From assembly GCA_963731285.1 (NCBI GenBank), contig CAVSUR010000008.1:241260-305259 (forward strand): a DNA stretch of 64,000 bases, written 5' to 3'. This DNA is from CAVSUR01 sp963731285. GTDB taxonomy: Bacteria; Actinomycetota; Actinomycetes; Streptosporangiales; Streptosporangiaceae. Positions 16,887 through 23,709 of this stretch are shown here, one piece after another. The notes under the pieces are model-generated. The model made no database searches, was not told the origin of the DNA, and saw nothing but the letters and a program-made list of their open reading frames with translations. The position numbers and the translations under genes are program-made. The number at the start of each line of letters is the position of its first letter. Positions within the stretch are counted from its first letter, which is position 1.

Positions 16887-17990
16887 TCAGCGGAACGGGT
16901 CGGCCCACGACAGCAGGCGCCGCATGCCGCGTATCATCCGCGCCCAGAAACCCGGCGCACCGGAATGCGGCAGCCCGGCCACCGCCCGGCCGATCGTGTC
17001 GGGCGGGGCATCAGCGATCAGCGTGTACACAAACCCGCGGGCCGACCAGGCCATGCCGCGCCGATCGGGGTCCACGCTGAGCACCTGCTGGCCGCCCGCG
17101 GTGACCCGGTGCCAGCCGGACAGCCCGGCGGGCAGCTCGCCGCGCTGGATGAAGACCGAGACGACGGACAGTCCGTCGGAGTAGGAAAGCTCGACCACCT
17201 CGCCCGAGCCGGCGCCCGACCGGCTCGCCGCGAACAGGGTCAGTTCGCCCAGCGTGCGGGGCAGCGGCCAGCCGCCGGCCCGCAGCACGGCCAGCTGACG
17301 GCGGCTCAGCTGGGCCGCCCACGGCTGCCCGCCAGGGCCAGGCAGCGTGCCGAGCGAGCTGCTGCCGACGTGCAGGCTGACGAAGGAGCTCGTACTGATC
17401 AGGTCAGGGCCGGCGAAGATTTCCCGGCGCAGCGGCAGGCTGGTGGCATCGTCCAGCCAGAACTTGGCGGCCACTGATCCCGCCGCGGAGCGGACCTCGA
17501 CCAGCCGCGCGGGGCGGCCGTCGACCGAACCGGCCCCGGCGTAGCTGAGCTGGTAACGGGCTCGCATGATCGTCAGCAGCGGGGGCGAGATCCACAGGGT
17601 CCCGTCGCCCGCCAGCGCATCGTCCAGATCAGCCGGGCTGCCGGCGCGCTGCAACTGAGACTGCGCGGACGCCGCCCGCACCAGCACGCCACGGCCGCGC
17701 TGGTGCCAGACCTGCAGAACCGATCGTGTCGCCGCCGAGCGCCCTCGCCAGACGACGACCTGAACGCCGCGGTAGGACATCGCGCCGCAGGCGGCAGCGG
17801 CCTGGTCCATCAGCCGCTGGCCGAATCGCGCGGTCGCGCTGGCCTTCGCCGGGATGAGCGGATGCGGTCGCGGAGCGTGCGCCCGGAACACCACGCCGGT
17901 CAGCGCGAAGGCGGTGGCGGCCGAACCCGCGAGGCCGAGCGCTAGCGCCGTGCTCGCGATCCTCCGGTGCGACCGGACCAGCGCGATCAC
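16887..17990 (-). CDS. MucB/RseB-like sigma-E regulatory protein, membrane anchored
   Basis: 367 residues. The GTG at 17990 overlaps the anti-sigma TGA (GTGA), deciding the start. Residues ~8-35 form a signal-anchor (ALVRSHRRIASTALALGLAG). The body has the LolA/RseB fold pattern: SYRGVQVVVWRG, then GRPARLVEVR and AKFWLDDATSLPLRREIF, then a carboxyl domain with YSDGLSVVSVFIQRGELP. In proteobacteria RseB guards the anti-sigma factor RseA against proteolysis; the operon position argues for a comparable extracytoplasmic role. In M. tuberculosis this slot holds htrA instead. Confidence 0.85.
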   Translation of the reverse strand: MIALVRSHRRIASTALALGLAGSAATAFALTGVVFRAHAPRPHPLIPAKASATARFGQRLMDQAAAACGAMSYRGVQVVVWRGRSAATRSVLQVWHQRGRGVLVRAASAQSQLQRAGSPADLDDALAGDGTLWISPPLLTIMRARYQLSYAGAGSVDGRPARLVEVRSAAGSVAAKFWLDDATSLPLRREIFAGPDLISTSSFVSLHVGSSSLGTLPGPGGQPWAAQLSRRQLAVLRAGGWPLPRTLGELTLFAASRSGAGSGEVVELSYSDGLSVVSVFIQRGELPAGLSGWHRVTAGGQQVLSVDPDRRGMAWSARGFVYTLIADAPPDTIGRAVAGLPHSGAPGFWARMIRGMRRLLSWADPFR

Positions 17991-18652
17991 GGAGCCGAGG
18001 GCGCCGCGCTCGTACTCGGCCTGCTCGCCGCGGCCGCCCGGCCGGGCGTCATCGGGGCGTAGCGCCGTCCGGCCGAAGCGGCCGGGCGCGGTGCCCGCAG
18101 CACGGCAGCCGGGGCCTGCGCTGGGATCGTGCCGGTGATGATCTCGTGCTGGACGTAATAGGTGTCGACCGAGGGCGTCACCTGCGGCCCGGGCCGCTGC
18201 GCGGTCCCGCCGGCCATGAACACCGCAGTGCCAAGGCTGGCCAGCAGCACGATGGCCCCCGCCCCGGCGTACCAGCCCGGCCTTGACTGCGGCCATGGGG
18301 GCGACCCGGCCGGCGCGGTAGCGAACCGCGGCCAGTCCGCCGGCGGGAACGCGCCGGACCGGACGGGACCGGACGGCCCGAGCTTATCCCCCGGCCTGGC
18401 GAATCCGGGCTGGCCGAAGCCCGGCCTGCCGAAGCCCGTCTCCTGCTGCGCCAGGCCCATCAGCCTGCGGGTCAGCGCACCGTCGGCAGCCGCACCGCCC
18501 AGCGCGCTCATCCGGCGCTTGAGGGTGCGCAGGGCCAGGACCTCGCCTCGGCACGACTCGCACTTGGCCAGATGAACCAGGACCCGGTCGCGCTCCGCCC
18601 CGTCAAGCTCGCCGTCGATCAGGGCGGAAAGCCGCTGCCCGAGGTGACTCAT
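17987..18652 (-). CDS. anti-sigma factor with zinc-finger (RseA-type)
   Basis: 221 residues. An amino-terminal ZAS zinc-finger is clear: the segment HLAKCESC supplies H-x3-C-x2-C, with an earlier His3 (MSHLG). A Pro/Gly-rich linker with GFGRPGFGQPGFARPG repeats leads to one membrane helix (GWYAGAGAIVLLASLGTAVFM) and an extracellular tail of ~70 residues. It should bind and hold SigE at the membrane. It overlaps sigE by ATGA and the RseB-like gene by GTGA, so all three are translationally coupled. Confidence 0.92.
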   Translation of the reverse strand: MSHLGQRLSALIDGELDGAERDRVLVHLAKCESCRGEVLALRTLKRRMSALGGAAADGALTRRLMGLAQQETGFGRPGFGQPGFARPGDKLGPSGPVRSGAFPPADWPRFATAPAGSPPWPQSRPGWYAGAGAIVLLASLGTAVFMAGGTAQRPGPQVTPSVDTYYVQHEIITGTIPAQAPAAVLRAPRPAASAGRRYAPMTPGRAAAASRPSTSAAPSAP

Positions 18653-19380
18653 GACGAGCCGCCCTGAGCCAGTGGAGCCTGGGTGCGCGGCCGCGGCCGC
18701 GGCCTGGGCGCGGCGGGCGCCTCACGCTGCAGGGCGCCGTGGTTCGGGACACTGTGGTCCGGGACACTGTGGTTCGGGACACTGTGGTCGGGGGCACCGT
18801 GGCCCGGGGCGCCGTGGTCCGGGACACTGAGATGCCGCGGCCGCCGGTGCTCGAGCGCGGCGCGCAGCTGCGCCCGGCCGCGGTGAATGCGGCTGCGCAC
18901 GGTCCCCAGCTTGATTCCCAGCGTGTCGGCTATTTCCTCGTAGGACAGGCCCTCAATGTCGCAGAGGATAACGGCGGCCCGGTACTCCGGGGGCAGCGCC
19001 TTCAGCGCGGCCTGGATATCGTCGTCGAGATGGCGGTCGTCGAACGCCTGCGCGGGGGTCGGCTCGCCGCCGTCCAGCCGTGCCTCGGTCTCCTCGCCCA
19101 GCCCCTCGAAGCGGATGCGCTGCCGCCTGCGGGCCATGTCGAGGAACAAGTTCGTGGTGATCCGGTGCAGCCAGCCCTCGAAGGTGCCCGGCGTGTAGCT
19201 GGACAGCGAGCGGAAGACACGGACGAAGACCTCCTGAGTGAGGTCCTCCGCGTCATGGCTGTTGCCGGTCAGCCGGTAAGCAAGCCGGTATACCCGGGCC
19301 GAATGGTCCCGGACGACTTCCTCCCAGGTGGGGGGTGTCCAGTCCGGCACAGCGGCCGCTGCAGGCGCTGGCTGGTCCAT
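18649..19380 (-). CDS. sigE: ECF RNA polymerase sigma factor SigE
   Basis: 243 residues. Sigma-2 region: HSARVYRLAYRLTGNSHDAEDLTQEVF; sigma-4 region: PPEYRAAVILCDIEGLSYEEIADTLGIKLGTVRSRIHRGR. Divergent O-methyltransferase plus downstream anti-sigma and tatB match the Rv1220c-Rv1224 order, supporting SigE. GGAGAGGGGCA precedes the ATG. After the usual end (~175) there are ~65 extra residues with pentapeptide repeats of the form H-S-V-P-N/D, encoded by a 15-bp repeat. A GGAAC-N18-CGTT element ~150 bp upstream suggests autoregulation. Confidence 0.95.
   Translation of the reverse strand: MDQPAPAAAAVPDWTPPTWEEVVRDHSARVYRLAYRLTGNSHDAEDLTQEVFVRVFRSLSSYTPGTFEGWLHRITTNLFLDMARRRQRIRFEGLGEETEARLDGGEPTPAQAFDDRHLDDDIQAALKALPPEYRAAVILCDIEGLSYEEIADTLGIKLGTVRSRIHRGRAQLRAALEHRRPRHLSVPDHGAPGHGAPDHSVPNHSVPDHSVPNHGALQREAPAAPRPRPRPRTQAPLAQGGSS
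18739..18828. repeat. 15-bp tandem repeat, six units, inside sigE
   Basis: Six consecutive 15-bp units of consensus GTGGTCCGGGACACT (plus strand) run through the 3' part of sigE and encode H-G/S-A/V-P-D/N/G pentapeptides. Units 1, 2, 3 and 6 differ by at most one base, showing recent expansion. Confidence 0.92.
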
Positions 19381-19501
19381 GGCTGCCCCTCTCCGGCCCT
19401 GCCCTGATCATCCCGGGCGCCGCGATCAGCGCCGCTACTGTGTCAACACCATCGCGGCGCAAACGCTTCCGGGCCGGCCGTGCCGGATGTCCGCGCACAG
19501 T

Positions 19502-19539
19502 ACTTCCCTAACGACCCAGCACTTCCCTAACGACCCAGC
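19502..19539. repeat. perfect 19-bp tandem duplication in the sigE/O-methyltransferase intergenic region
   Basis: ACTTCCCTAACGACCCAGC occurs twice head to tail without a mismatch. Because 19 is not a multiple of 3, the segment is unlikely to be coding. Each copy carries CGTT on the minus strand, so a putative SigE -10 box is duplicated. Confidence 0.85.
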
Positions 19540-19573
19540 GCCGCGGTGCGGTTCCCGCTTCTTTGCCGGGAAC
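19529..19573. promoter_or_regulatory. putative ECF promoter of sigE with mirrored GGGAAC boxes
   Basis: GTTCCCG (19551-19557) and CGGGAAC (19567-19573) form an inverted repeat around 9 nt. On the minus strand GGAAC at 19555-19551 is followed after 18 nt by CGTT at 19532-19529, close to the GGAAC-N16/17-GTT pattern of actinobacterial SigE promoters. It would give sigE a ~140-nt leader and autoregulation. The plus-strand copy is not followed by a well-spaced GTT. Confidence 0.45.
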
Positions 19574-19575
19574 GC

Positions 19576-19581
19576 TAGGCT
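19576..19581 (+). promoter_or_regulatory. putative -10 element (TAGGCT) for the O-methyltransferase gene
   Basis: TAGGCT would place the transcript start near 19588, downstream of every in-frame ATG, GTG or TTG and 23 nt before the GGGAGG ribosome site at 19611. Confidence 0.45.
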
Positions 19582-19621
19582 GCGGCATCAGGCGGGTTCC
19601 AATTCCCCTCGGGAGGCAGTC

Positions 19622-20260
19622 ATCGCGACCGCAGATGCCACCCTCGGTTATGTCGCCGAGTTCCTGCCCGAAGACGAGCCGCTGCAGACCGCCCGCGGTA
19701 ACGCGGCCGAAGTCGGGGGTGCCGCCCCGGTCGGCCCGGTGACCGGGGCCGCGCTGCGCTTCATGGCGGCCGCGATCGGCGCCCGCGCGGTGGTCGAGAT
19801 CGGGACCGGCTGCGGCGCGTCGGGAATCTGGCTGCTGCGCGGGATGCGTGACGGGTCGGTCCTGACCAGCGTCGACATCGAGCCTGATCATCAGCGGCTG
19901 GCCCGCGCGGCGTTCGTCACGGCCGGGTTCGGCTCCGGCCGGTACCGGCTGATCAGCGGGCGGGCGCTCGACGTGCTGCCCCGGCTGGCGGATGGCGCAT
20001 ATGACCTGGTGTTCTGCGACGCCGACCGGCAAGAGTACCCCGAATACCTGGCGGCGGCGCTACGGCTGCTGCGGCCCGGCGGGGTCGCCGTGCTCAACGG
20101 CGTGCTGACCGCCGGGGACCCGGCGGGCTCCGACCCGGACGACGATCCCGAGGCGGCCGCTCTGCTGCAGGTCTGCGAGCAGGTCAGATCGGACGAGGCG
20201 CTGGCGCCGCTGCTGCTGCCGGTCGGCGGCGGACTGCTCGCTGCGGTCAAGCTCGGCTAG
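19622..20260 (+). CDS. O-methyltransferase (Rv1220c-like, class I SAM-dependent)
   Basis: About 212 residues. VVEIGTGCGASGIWLLRGM is the SAM motif I, SVDIEPDHQ motif II and YDLVFCDADRQEYPEYL, GGVAVLNGVL later strands; it matches Rv1220c, which also diverges from sigE. Homology begins around IATADATLGYVAEF. No canonical start precedes this segment after the likely promoter; GGGAGG at 19611-19616 sits 5 nt before an ATC at 19622 (a GTC is at 19619). The nearest in-frame ATG (19487) would require translating the 19-bp duplication. The start is therefore uncertain. Confidence 0.85.
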   Translation: MATADATLGYVAEFLPEDEPLQTARGNAAEVGGAAPVGPVTGAALRFMAAAIGARAVVEIGTGCGASGIWLLRGMRDGSVLTSVDIEPDHQRLARAAFVTAGFGSGRYRLISGRALDVLPRLADGAYDLVFCDADRQEYPEYLAAALRLLRPGGVAVLNGVLTAGDPAGSDPDDDPEAAALLQVCEQVRSDEALAPLLLPVGGGLLAAVKLG

Positions 20261-20352
20261 CCGGTCTCCGGCGCGGGCCAATCCGGCCAGCCCGAGCGCG
20301 GCCGGCCGGGCCGCCCGGCGCTCGGAGGGACGCCACAGGGCACGGGGCGATG

Positions 20353-20520
20353 TCAGCCGACTGCGGTGTTGAGCGCGGCGCCAAGGGCCGCCGCCTCGTC
20401 CGGTGACAGCTCGACGACCAGTCGTCCACCACCTTCGAGCGGGACGCGCATCACGATGCCGCGGCCCTCCTTGGTGACCTCAAGCGGACCGTCACCTGTC
20501 CGCGGCTTCATCGCCGCCAT
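20353..20520 (-). CDS. DUF3117 family protein
   Basis: 55 residues, MAAMKPRTGDGPLEVTKEGR onward, ending GAALNTAVG: nearly the textbook sequence of this actinobacterial family of unknown function. AAGGGGAT precedes the ATG at 20520; an in-frame upstream ATG would add an unconserved lead. Its presence next to the sigE block is common in actinobacteria. Stand-alone gene. Confidence 0.95.
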   Translation of the reverse strand: MAAMKPRTGDGPLEVTKEGRGIVMRVPLEGGGRLVVELSPDEAAALGAALNTAVG

Positions 20521-20690
20521 CCTGGATCCCCTTCCCTGCGCTGGGGCCACCGGCACCTCGCGGGTCCGGCAGGCACCGGCAGCCCGACGCCTGCCGGGGA
20601 CCGGCCAGCCACAACCATGTCGATCAGTCTCTCCATTATCCAGGGTTAGGGCTTGCGGTGCTAACGATCAGCATTCACCGGCCGCCGATC

Positions 20691-20710
20691 GGCCCGTTGA
20701 CTAACGGGCC
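20691..20710. terminator. hairpin between the ATP-binding protein gene and DUF3117
   Basis: GGCCCGTT-GACT-AACGGGCC, a perfect 8-bp stem with 4-nt loop, about 110 bp beyond the minus-strand stop at 20823 and upstream of DUF3117. No U-run follows, as is usual in high-GC actinobacteria; it may be a terminator or part of a regulatory site. The 300 bp around it hold no gene. Confidence 0.45.
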
Positions 20711-20822
20711 CGGGCGGCGGCAGGCGCACTGACCGGACCCCGAGAGCACGCCGGCTAGCTCGGGGCCGGCTGGAGGACAGAAAGGATCCCGGGCCCGGGA
20801 TGCGCAGGGTAACCCGGCGGAG

Positions 20823-21746
20823 TTAGGCGTCGGCGGTCGCGTGCACCAGGTGCTCGTGCACGCAGATGATCTGCTCGGATATTTCCACCAGGTCGCACAG
20901 CTGGAGCCTGCGGTACTTCCCAGCCGGGTCCTTCCAGGAGACCACGCTGCCGTGCCGCCATACGGTCAGGTGGCGGCTGATCGACAGCACCGAGATGAGC
21001 CCGCCGGGCTCGTCGATCCGCATGAGCCTGCCCCCCAGGCCACGCTCGGCGAGCAGCGCCTCTAGCTCGTCCACCGCGGCAGCGGAGTCGGGCTCAGGCC
21101 TGCTCACGCGGACTGCGCCCGCGCTGGCGGGCATCCGCTGCGCGAACCAGACGGCCTTGCCCGGTACCTTCCAGCTGCCGAGGCGGCCGCGGGAGGGGTG
21201 CTTGCCCCAGCGGCCGCCGGACAGCCCGGCCACGACCTGCAGGCCCCGCCCGCTGACCGACTCCGGCGAGGCGGGGTCGGGCAGCGGCTGGTCCACCACG
21301 GCCCAGCTGGGATCGGAGTCAAAGACCTTGCACACCAGCTCGCAGCCGGCGCCCCGGCCGCGCAGGTAGAGCCAGAATTCGGGCATGCCGCTGACCGGCC
21401 GCCGGTGACTGCCGCTGAACTCGGCGTTGCCCTGCGCGTGCAGGGTGTTGGCCGCGAGCTCGCTGGCCATGGTTACGCCGTCGTGGACCATGTCGGCGGG
21501 CAGGCTGATGCCCGCCACCGCCTCACGGAAATATCTCCGCGCGGCGCTCGCGCAGGTGCGGTCAAGCGGAAGGGGCCGGGTGAAGCAGCCGCCCGACCGA
21601 ACGCCGGCCTGAGCCAGGATACTGCCTCCTGGCTCGGTCATCACCAGAGCCTCAGCAACGGGGGCCGCGAGCAGGCCGGAATCGCCGACCGGCGCACTTG
21701 ATGTACCGCGACGATCGGGCCCGCTGTCGGCAGGCGACGGTAACAT
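20823..21746 (-). CDS. RsbW/AbaA-like ATP-binding regulatory protein
   Basis: 307 residues from ATG 21746 (GGAAGG upstream). The GHKL-type ATP-binding domain occupies ~50-200: TMASELAANTLHAQ is the N-box and SGRGLQVVAGLSGGRWG the G-box. Another ~100 residues follow (LEALLAERGLGGRLMRID ... HLTVWRHGSVVSWKD), not part of RsbW. This resembles ORFA-type proteins of the Streptomyces abaA/whiJ-like clusters that also contain XRE and DUF397 genes, as found just to the right. A start at 21785 would lie inside the palindrome at 21772-21790 and is rejected. Confidence 0.85.
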   Translation of the reverse strand: MLPSPADSGPDRRGTSSAPVGDSGLLAAPVAEALVMTEPGGSILAQAGVRSGGCFTRPLPLDRTCASAARRYFREAVAGISLPADMVHDGVTMASELAANTLHAQGNAEFSGSHRRPVSGMPEFWLYLRGRGAGCELVCKVFDSDPSWAVVDQPLPDPASPESVSGRGLQVVAGLSGGRWGKHPSRGRLGSWKVPGKAVWFAQRMPASAGAVRVSRPEPDSAAAVDELEALLAERGLGGRLMRIDEPGGLISVLSISRHLTVWRHGSVVSWKDPAGKYRRLQLCDLVEISEQIICVHEHLVHATADA

Positions 21747-21771
21747 CGACGTCCGCCTTCCCGAGTTCGGC

Positions 21772-21790
21772 AATCTGTGAAGCACAGATT
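21772..21790. promoter_or_regulatory. palindromic operator candidate, 8-bp arms
   Basis: AATCTGTG-AAG-CACAGATT lies 25 bp upstream of the ATP-binding protein ATG. Its core TGTGAAGCACA differs by one base from TGTGAATCACA found upstream of the XRE gene at 23221-23231, suggesting one regulator for both. Confidence 0.6.
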
Positions 21791-22050
21791 ATGAGTCATT
21801 TGCCCGTCTTCGCAATGGCCTCAGCGGAAATGAACCTATGCAATTACGCAGTGCAAACTCCTATAGCGCCATCGCCCGGCCGCCTGACCTGGAGGCCTGA
21901 CCTGGACGCCTGCCCCGCCGATGATTCGCGCGGCGCAGTTGCCCGGCCACCGGCCTCCTCGGGCTTGGCCGGCGTGAACAGCGCAGATAAGGTACCTGCG
22001 GGGCGGATGGCTTGCCTGCTTCCGCCGACGCCTTGAGACAGGCGCAGCCC

Positions 22051-22096
22051 GTGCCGGGGCTCTTGCCGGGCTGCCTCCCGGCAAGAGCCCCGGTAC
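22051..22096 (-). terminator. strong hairpin terminator after the XRE-DUF397 pair
   Basis: Two 20-nt arms (22051-22070 and 22077-22096) pair at 19 of 20 positions around a 6-nt loop. The hairpin begins 16 bp beyond the DUF397 stop on the minus strand. There is no clear U-tract, typical of actinobacterial intrinsic terminators. The remainder of 21791-22111 holds only an AT-rich promoter-like stretch near 21790-21870. Confidence 0.7.
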
Positions 22097-22111
22097 GGAG
22101 CCGGGACGTGA

Positions 22112-22312
22112 TCAGAGGTCGTAGCGGCCGCTCTTGGCGGCCTCGAGGAAGGCTGCGAACGCCGCGCGCGGCACAACGTGGGCGCCGCCCTCAGGGCGCT
22201 TGCTGTCCCTGATCGCCACCACATCCGCCAGGTTGCCGGCGACCTCAACGCAGCCGCCGTTGTCCATGCTGCGGGCGGCCTTCCGCCAGTTCGCTTGAGA
22301 CAGGTCAGTCAT
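22112..22312 (-). CDS. DUF397 domain protein (WhiJ/Scr2-associated type)
   Basis: 66 residues with the DUF397 pattern: ANWRKAARSMDNGGCVEVAG, VVAIRDSKRPEGGAHVVPR and AAFAAFLEAAKSGRYDL. These small proteins pair with XRE regulators (Scr1-Scr2, WhiJ) and modulate them. The ATG overlaps the end of the XRE gene by 8 bp, so production is coupled. Confidence 0.94.
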   Translation of the reverse strand: MTDLSQANWRKAARSMDNGGCVEVAGNLADVVAIRDSKRPEGGAHVVPRAAFAAFLEAAKSGRYDL

Positions 22313-23168
22313 CGGTTAACTCCAGCTGCTCACGGAGATGAATAAGGTAGGACACGGTCTGATCCGGCTCGAGAGCCGAGTCGACCGCACGGTCGAAAGC
22401 TGCGATATAGCTGTCCATCTGATCGGCGAGGCTTACCTCCTGGAGGGTGTAGTCCGTCTCGATGAAGACGATGCTGGGCTCTGCGCCGGGCAGGTCGAAG
22501 ATGTCCAGTGGCGTGTACATGCCGTGCGGCGGCCCGTCGGCGAAGCGCTGGATGCGCAGGTCGATGTTCGGCTGCCTGCCGAGTTCGACCAGGTGCACGA
22601 GCTGATCATGCCGGTCGACCGTCGGGCCCCACCGGTACATCAGAGCGGCCTCGGTGATCACGGCGATCACCTGCGGTGCGGTGCCATCAGCGCGGTCGAG
22701 TATCTCCTGGCGGCGGCGCCGGGTTTCCATGGCCCGCCGCCGCCACAGCGGCGGCCGGGACCCGCCGCGCATCAGCGCTTCGGTGTAGTCGGCGGTCTGC
22801 AGCAGGCCGGGCAGCACTAGCGGCATGAACACCCGGATCCGGGTCGCGTCGTTCTCGAACCCGGGGAACTCGTTCTCGAAAATGTCCGGGTAGTCGCGCC
22901 ACCACGGCCTGGCCCTGGCCAGAATGGCCAGCTCTTCGAGTTCGGCCGCCTCAGTGTCGGGCACACCATAGATCCGCAGCAGGTCCCGGATGTCGCTCAT
23001 CTCCGGGCGCTTCCACTGGTTGGCCTCGAACCGGCCCACCTTGCCCCGGCCCCAGTTCAGCATGTCGCATACGTGGTTGGCGGTGTACTGGGTGGACCGC
23101 CTGAGCTCGGTCAGCCGCTGGGACAGACGGCGCTTGGCTACCGTCGCCCCATACGCTTCGTCGCTCAT
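22305..23168 (-). CDS. XRE-family regulator with DUF5753 domain (WhiJ/Scr1-like)
   Basis: 287 residues from ATG 23168, with GGGAGG upstream. The amino-terminal HTH (RLSQRLTELRRSTQYTANHVCDMLNWGRGKVGRFE) is followed by DUF5753 (~100-285): ARPWWRDYP, LPGLLQTADYTEALM, RRRRQEILDR, and PLDIFDLPGAEPSIVFIET. Such proteins control development or secondary metabolism in Streptomyces and act with a DUF397 partner. A TTGTGA-A-TCACAA palindrome 52 bp upstream may be its own operator. Confidence 0.94.
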   Translation of the reverse strand: MSDEAYGATVAKRRLSQRLTELRRSTQYTANHVCDMLNWGRGKVGRFEANQWKRPEMSDIRDLLRIYGVPDTEAAELEELAILARARPWWRDYPDIFENEFPGFENDATRIRVFMPLVLPGLLQTADYTEALMRGGSRPPLWRRRAMETRRRRQEILDRADGTAPQVIAVITEAALMYRWGPTVDRHDQLVHLVELGRQPNIDLRIQRFADGPPHGMYTPLDIFDLPGAEPSIVFIETDYTLQEVSLADQMDSYIAAFDRAVDSALEPDQTVSYLIHLREQLELTDD

Positions 23169-23219
23169 CCGCGGCCGCCTCCCTGACAACTCTCGGTGGA
23201 GAGCTTACCGCTACTTAAG

Positions 23220-23232
23220 TTGTGAATCACAA
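23220..23232. promoter_or_regulatory. palindromic operator candidate upstream of the XRE gene
   Basis: TTGTGA-A-TCACAA is a perfect palindrome apart from its centre, in an AT-rich stretch upstream of 23168. It shares TGTGAA(G/T)CACA with the site at 21772-21790. Confidence 0.6.
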
Positions 23233-23382
23233 ACATCGCATCATTTGTTACCGTACGGCAATTTGCGGTTTACCTGCTTGCCGCGTTGGCGTACTCGGCG
23301 TCCGCGGCCGGCCGGGCTGGTCGCCTCAGGGTCCGGCCGATCGCGCGCGGACCGCTGACGGCGGAAGGCGCCGGCGACTGCG

Positions 23383-23622
23383 CTACTGCTCGTGCGCGGC
23401 GTCGTCGAACTCTCCGTGCCGCGCCCCGTCCAGGAAGCACTCCCATTCGTGCCGGTCGTAGACCAGCACCCGGCCGTCCGGATCGCCGGTTACCCGGAGC
23501 AGCACCCAGCCGGCCCGGGCCGCCCCGACAAACGCGACCTCCACGGCGCCGTCCCCGTCCCCGGCCGGCTGCCACGCCTGGGCCGCGACGTCGATGCCCA
23601 GGCTCTCGACGGTGGGCTTCAA
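23383..23622 (-). CDS. second DUF397-like small protein
   Basis: 79 residues. The end VLVYDRHEWECFLDGARHGEFD is the typical carboxyl half of DUF397; the amino half (VEVAFVGAARAGWVLLRVTGDP) is less like the first copy. TTG start at 23622 without a clear ribosome site; a later start is possible. It lies between the XRE pair and the methyltransferase on the same strand, with about 150 bp of promoter-like DNA between it and the XRE gene. Confidence 0.8.
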   Translation of the reverse strand: MKPTVESLGIDVAAQAWQPAGDGDGAVEVAFVGAARAGWVLLRVTGDPDGRVLVYDRHEWECFLDGARHGEFDDAAHEQ

Positions 23623-23709
23623 GGCGGGGGCGGGAATCTGCCCGGACCGACGCCGGGCGGAATATCTGCTGCCGACACCATCATCTCCGGGTATCCGGCA
23701 CGGCCCGGC

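Noticed and set aside
18739..18828. Short CRISPR-like array
   Set aside because: Units are contiguous 15-bp repeats without spacers and lie in the sigE coding frame.
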